Shown here in pieces: positions 6,436 through 7,361 of a DNA stretch of 7,361 nt. Positions within the stretch are counted from its first letter, which is position 1; each line of letters opens with the position of its first letter. The DNA is from an uncultured Corynebacterium sp. (GTDB lineage Bacteria > Actinomycetota > Actinomycetes > Mycobacteriales > Mycobacteriaceae): contig NZ_CALLDG010000207.1 of the NCBI RefSeq assembly GCF_937999985.1, positions 1 through 7,361 of the forward strand, written 5' to 3'. The position numbers and the translations under genes were made by a program. Below the pieces are notes generated by a model. The model was not told the DNA's origin and made no database searches. It saw only the letters and a program-made list of their open reading frames with translations.

Positions 6436-6451
6436 TGTGATCTTGACCACA
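6436..6451. promoter_or_regulatory. GlxR (cAMP receptor protein-type) site
   Basis: TGTGA-TCTTGA-CCACA matches the GlxR consensus TGTGA-N6-TCACA in 9 of 10 defined positions, with the usual 6-base gap. It overlaps a second inverted repeat, AAGAT-TGTG-ATCTT (6431-6444). The site centre is about 98 bases upstream of the predicted csp start and about 147 bases upstream of the predicted rpf1 start. GlxR control of a corynebacterial rpf gene (rpf2 of C. glutamicum) is established; control here is inferred. Confidence 0.55.
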
Positions 6452-6539
6452 TTACAAAATCGTAACGAAATGGATTCATTCCTATAAACTCCTGGTCAAT
6501 GAGCGTTTCGAAAGCCTGCCTTAACGTTGCATAAGTTTC

Positions 6540-6551
6540 GAATCTTGCAAA
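6540..6551 (+). promoter_or_regulatory. RamB-like site
   Basis: GAATCTTGCAAA agrees with the remembered RamB consensus (A/G)AACTTTGCAAA at 10 of 12 positions. It lies directly before the paired repeats at the predicted rpf1 -35. RamB, with RamA and GlxR, controls rpf2 in C. glutamicum; no clear RamA-type G/C run was seen here. Confidence 0.35.
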
Positions 6552-6572
6552 AAACGTGACACAAACGTGACA
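6552..6572 (+). promoter_or_regulatory. Perfect direct repeat at the rpf1 -35, MtrA-like architecture
   Basis: ACGTGACA occurs at 6554-6561 and 6565-6572, separated by 3 bases, an 8-3-8 layout with 11-base period so both copies face the same side of the helix; identity extends two bases upstream. As remembered, MtrA of C. glutamicum binds loosely conserved 19-bp sites of two 8-bp direct repeats with a 3-bp gap, and mycobacterial MtrA sites contain GTCAC-type repeats (the minus strand here reads TGTCACG twice). rpf genes are among reported MtrA targets. The repeats overlap the candidate -35. Confidence 0.5.
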
Positions 6573-6584
6573 AACCAGTACGGT
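6556..6584 (+). promoter_or_regulatory. Candidate rpf1 promoter
   Basis: GTGACA (6556-6561, 5/6 to TTGACA) and TACGGT (6579-6584, fits TANNNT) are 17 bases apart. The start would be at about 6590-6591, leaving a leader of close to 200 bases before the rpf1 ATG. Confidence 0.5.
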
Positions 6585-6597
6585 AGCCCATGACCTT

Positions 6598-6678
6598 ATG
6601 GCGAACGAGCAAACGGCTCGACGTCACAAAAGCAAGAGATCGCTGGACTCACTGAACTTAAAGGACTTAAGGACTTAA
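6598..6678 (+). CDS. Candidate upstream ORF (26 codons) in the rpf1 leader
   Basis: ATG at 6598 opens a frame of 26 codons (M-A-N-E-Q-T-A-R-R-H..., ending L-K-D-L-R-T) stopping at TAA 6676-6678. It is basic and hydrophilic and starts about 8 bases after the predicted transcription start, too close for a normal ribosome site. An overlapping frame from the ATG at 6590 (21 codons, M-T-L-W-R-T..., stop TGA 6653-6655) begins almost exactly at the predicted start and could be translated as a leaderless ORF. Either would carry ribosomes over 6637-6645, the 5' strand of the long leader helix. Neither has recognisable homology. Confidence 0.25.
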   Translation: MANEQTARRHKSKRSLDSLNLKDLRT

Positions 6679-6707
6679 AAGACTTAAGAGATCCAAGAGA
6701 TCCAAGA
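6654..6707 (+). repeat. Tandem 7-10-base repeats in the rpf1 leader
   Basis: Six consecutive units: GAACTTAAAG, GACTTAAG, GACTTAAAA, GACTTAAGA, then two identical GATCCAAGA. The core GACTTAA is repeated three times. The array is purine-rich and sits inside the loop closed by the 9-bp long-range helix. Slippage-prone repeats of this sort may vary between strains. Confidence 0.9.
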
Positions 6708-6742
6708 CAGCTCAGCGATCTTCGAGAGATAACGAAACAAAA

Positions 6743-6767
6743 GGCGCCACAACTACGACAAGGCGCC
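6743..6767 (+). promoter_or_regulatory. GGCGCC stem-loop just upstream of the rpf1 ribosome site
   Basis: GGCGCC at 6743-6748 and 6762-6767 can form a 6-bp GC stem with loop 6749-6761. Each half is itself a palindrome, and AAGGCGCC is also a direct repeat. It ends 3 bases before the AGGG ribosome site. No T run follows, so it is not a terminator. Confidence 0.5.
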
Positions 6768-6787
6768 CGAAGGGAAACTCAGCAAAA

Positions 6788-7361
6788 ATGGCACGTCACG
6801 CAAAGACCAGCTCTTTCACCACCGCAGCCCGTCTGTCCGTCGCAGGCGTTGCAGTTGCAGCAACCTCTGCACTGCTGGCTCCGACTGCTTCCGCAGCTCC
6901 GGATTCCGACTGGGATCGCCTGGCAAAATGCGAGTCCGGCGGCAACTGGTCCATCAACACCGGCAACGGCTACCACGGTGGCCTGCAGTTCAGCCCGTCC
7001 ACCTGGGCTGGCTACGGCGGCAAGCAGTACGCACCGTACGCATACCAGGCAACCCGCGAGCAGCAGATCGCCGTTGCAGAGCGCGTTCTGGCTGGCCAGG
7101 GCTGGGGCGCATGGCCGGCCTGCTCCGCCAAGCTGGGCCTGAACTCCAAGCCGACCCCGCGCAACGTTGCAGCTAAGCCGAAGGCAAAGCCGGCCGCTCC
7201 GGCTCCGGTTGTGCAGCAGGCCGTCCGCGACCTGTCCCGCAACTCCAACGCTCTGGCTGTAGACAAGTTCTACGATGCACTGGTCAAGCGCATTGAGGAG
7301 CGCGGCTTCTCCGTGCCGAAGGAAGTCACCGACTACTACAACGCCAACAAGCACTCCCTGA
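6788..7361 (+). CDS. rpf1: Resuscitation-promoting factor Rpf1 (partial, 3' end missing)
   Basis: Secreted muralidase that cleaves peptidoglycan glycan strands and stimulates regrowth of resting cells. The frame runs for 191 full codons to the window edge with no stop. Residues 1-37 form a signal peptide (M-A-R-H-A-K, hydrophobic 17-31, cleavage near A-S-A-A 35-38). The Rpf domain follows at once (40-117): D-W-D-R-L-A-K-C-E-S-G-G-N-W (41-54) with catalytic-type Glu49, G-Y-H-G-G-L-Q-F (61-68), and Cys48 with Cys112 as the expected disulfide, ending G-W-G-A-W-P-A-C (105-112). Residues 123-142 are an Ala/Pro/Lys linker; from 143 a charged helical region fits the corynebacterial Rpf1 C-terminal domain. 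No DUF348, G5 or LysM domain is visible, which separates it from Rpf2/RpfB. Start chosen because it directly precedes the signal peptide; AGGG lies 13 bases upstream, a wide spacing. Confidence 0.96.
   Translation, partial: MARHAKTSSFTTAARLSVAGVAVAATSALLAPTASAAPDSDWDRLAKCESGGNWSINTGNGYHGGLQFSPSTWAGYGGKQYAPYAYQATREQQIAVAERVLAGQGWGAWPACSAKLGLNSKPTPRNVAAKPKAKPAAPAPVVQQAVRDLSRNSNALAVDKFYDALVKRIEERGFSVPKEVTDYYNANKHSL

Larger units (their letters stand above)
6326..6787. other. 462-base csp-rpf1 divergent regulatory region
   Basis: No long gene lies here. The csp-proximal part (6326-6400) carries the csp ribosome site and a candidate promoter. The middle (6400-6590) is AT-richer and holds GlxR-like, RamB-like and paired-repeat sites plus the likely rpf1 promoter. 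The part from about 6590 is the rpf1 mRNA leader, with short upstream ORFs, a long-range helix, tandem repeats and a terminal hairpin. A further -10-like TATAAA (6483-6488) has no matching -35. GTTTCGAA occurs twice (6505-6512, 6535-6542). Confidence 0.8.
6590..6787 (+). ncRNA. Structured rpf1 mRNA leader (candidate cis-regulatory RNA)
   Basis: Elements in order: hairpin CGAGC-AAACG-GCTCG (6606-6620); a perfect 9-bp long-range helix AGATCGCTG (6637-6645) with CAGCGATCT (6713-6721), extendable by G-T pairs at both ends; a 67-base loop filled mainly with tandem repeats (6654-6707); a competing hairpin ATCT-TCGAG-AGAT (6718-6730) that shares the 3' strand of the long helix; then GGCGCC (6743-6748) pairing with GGCGCC (6762-6767) around a 13-base loop; then AGGG (6771-6774) 13 bases before the ATG. 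The last G's can also pair in CCC-GAA-GGG (6766-6774), which would hide the ribosome site. I do not recognise an RNA family; it lacks the marks of the ydaO riboswitch. Confidence 0.45.

Noticed and set aside
6654..6707. CRISPR-like array
   Set aside because: Units are 8-10 bases with no spacers and no cas genes nearby; these are simple tandem repeats.
6590..6787. c-di-AMP (ydaO/yuaA) riboswitch before rpf1
   Set aside because: This riboswitch precedes rpf genes in several actinobacteria, but its conserved G-rich and GCCGAA-type blocks are not present here.
6779..7354. Minus-strand open frame opposite rpf1
   Set aside because: The + strand encodes a clear signal peptide and Rpf domain; the antisense frame shows no family motif.

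Overview
The window reads as a chromosomal housekeeping region of a Corynebacterium-type actinobacterium. The evidence is an Rpf-type muralidase with its single Rpf domain at the N-terminus (Rpf1 layout), an actinobacterial cold-shock protein with a long C-terminal extension, DUF2771, DUF3027 and DUF6928 proteins, high GC, and GlxR-like and RamB-like sites. The species cannot be fixed from the sequence alone. There is no phage, insertion sequence, CRISPR array, tRNA or rRNA, and no sign of recent transfer.

Layout. Bases 1-32 are the tail of an upstream + strand gene (ends RTNPKKKN), possibly sepH judged only by remembered neighbourhood. Then come a DUF6928 protein (+, 63-968), converging on a two-gene minus-strand operon of an AzgA-type NCS2 purine permease (3356-1863) and a SpoU/TrmH RNA 2'-O-ribose methyltransferase (1860-979) only 2 bases apart. 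A 174-base gap (3357-3530) holds the permease promoter region and, on the opposite strand, an orphan intrinsic-terminator-like hairpin. A DUF3027 zinc-knuckle-like protein (minus, about 4274-3531) is divergent from a glutamine cyclotransferase lipoprotein (+, 4314-5195). A DUF2771 membrane-anchored protein (+, 5269-5862) follows, converging on the cold-shock protein (minus, 6325-5942). The window ends in rpf1 (+, from 6788), which runs off the right edge.

As remembered from actinobacterial genomes, rpfA, cspB, DUF2771, DUF3027, a SpoU methylase, sepH and serC sit close together in Mycobacterium as well, so this looks like an old conserved neighbourhood linking cell-wall growth and resuscitation, RNA handling (Csp, TrmH) and envelope proteins. 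The glutamine cyclotransferase and purine permease are the less universal members.

The part least explained by known annotation is the 462-base csp-rpf1 intergenic region. Its upstream half carries a GlxR-like site, a RamB-like site and a perfect 8-3-8 direct repeat overlapping the likely -35 of rpf1, which has the architecture described for MtrA sites. Its downstream half is a leader of about 190 bases with two overlapping short upstream ORFs starting at or just after the predicted transcription start, a perfect 9-bp long-range helix closing a loop made of tandem 7-9-base repeats, and a final GGCGCC hairpin before the ribosome site. It does not resemble the c-di-AMP (ydaO) riboswitch that precedes rpf genes elsewhere. 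A translation- or ligand-controlled leader is the best candidate here for something undescribed; this is inference and untested.
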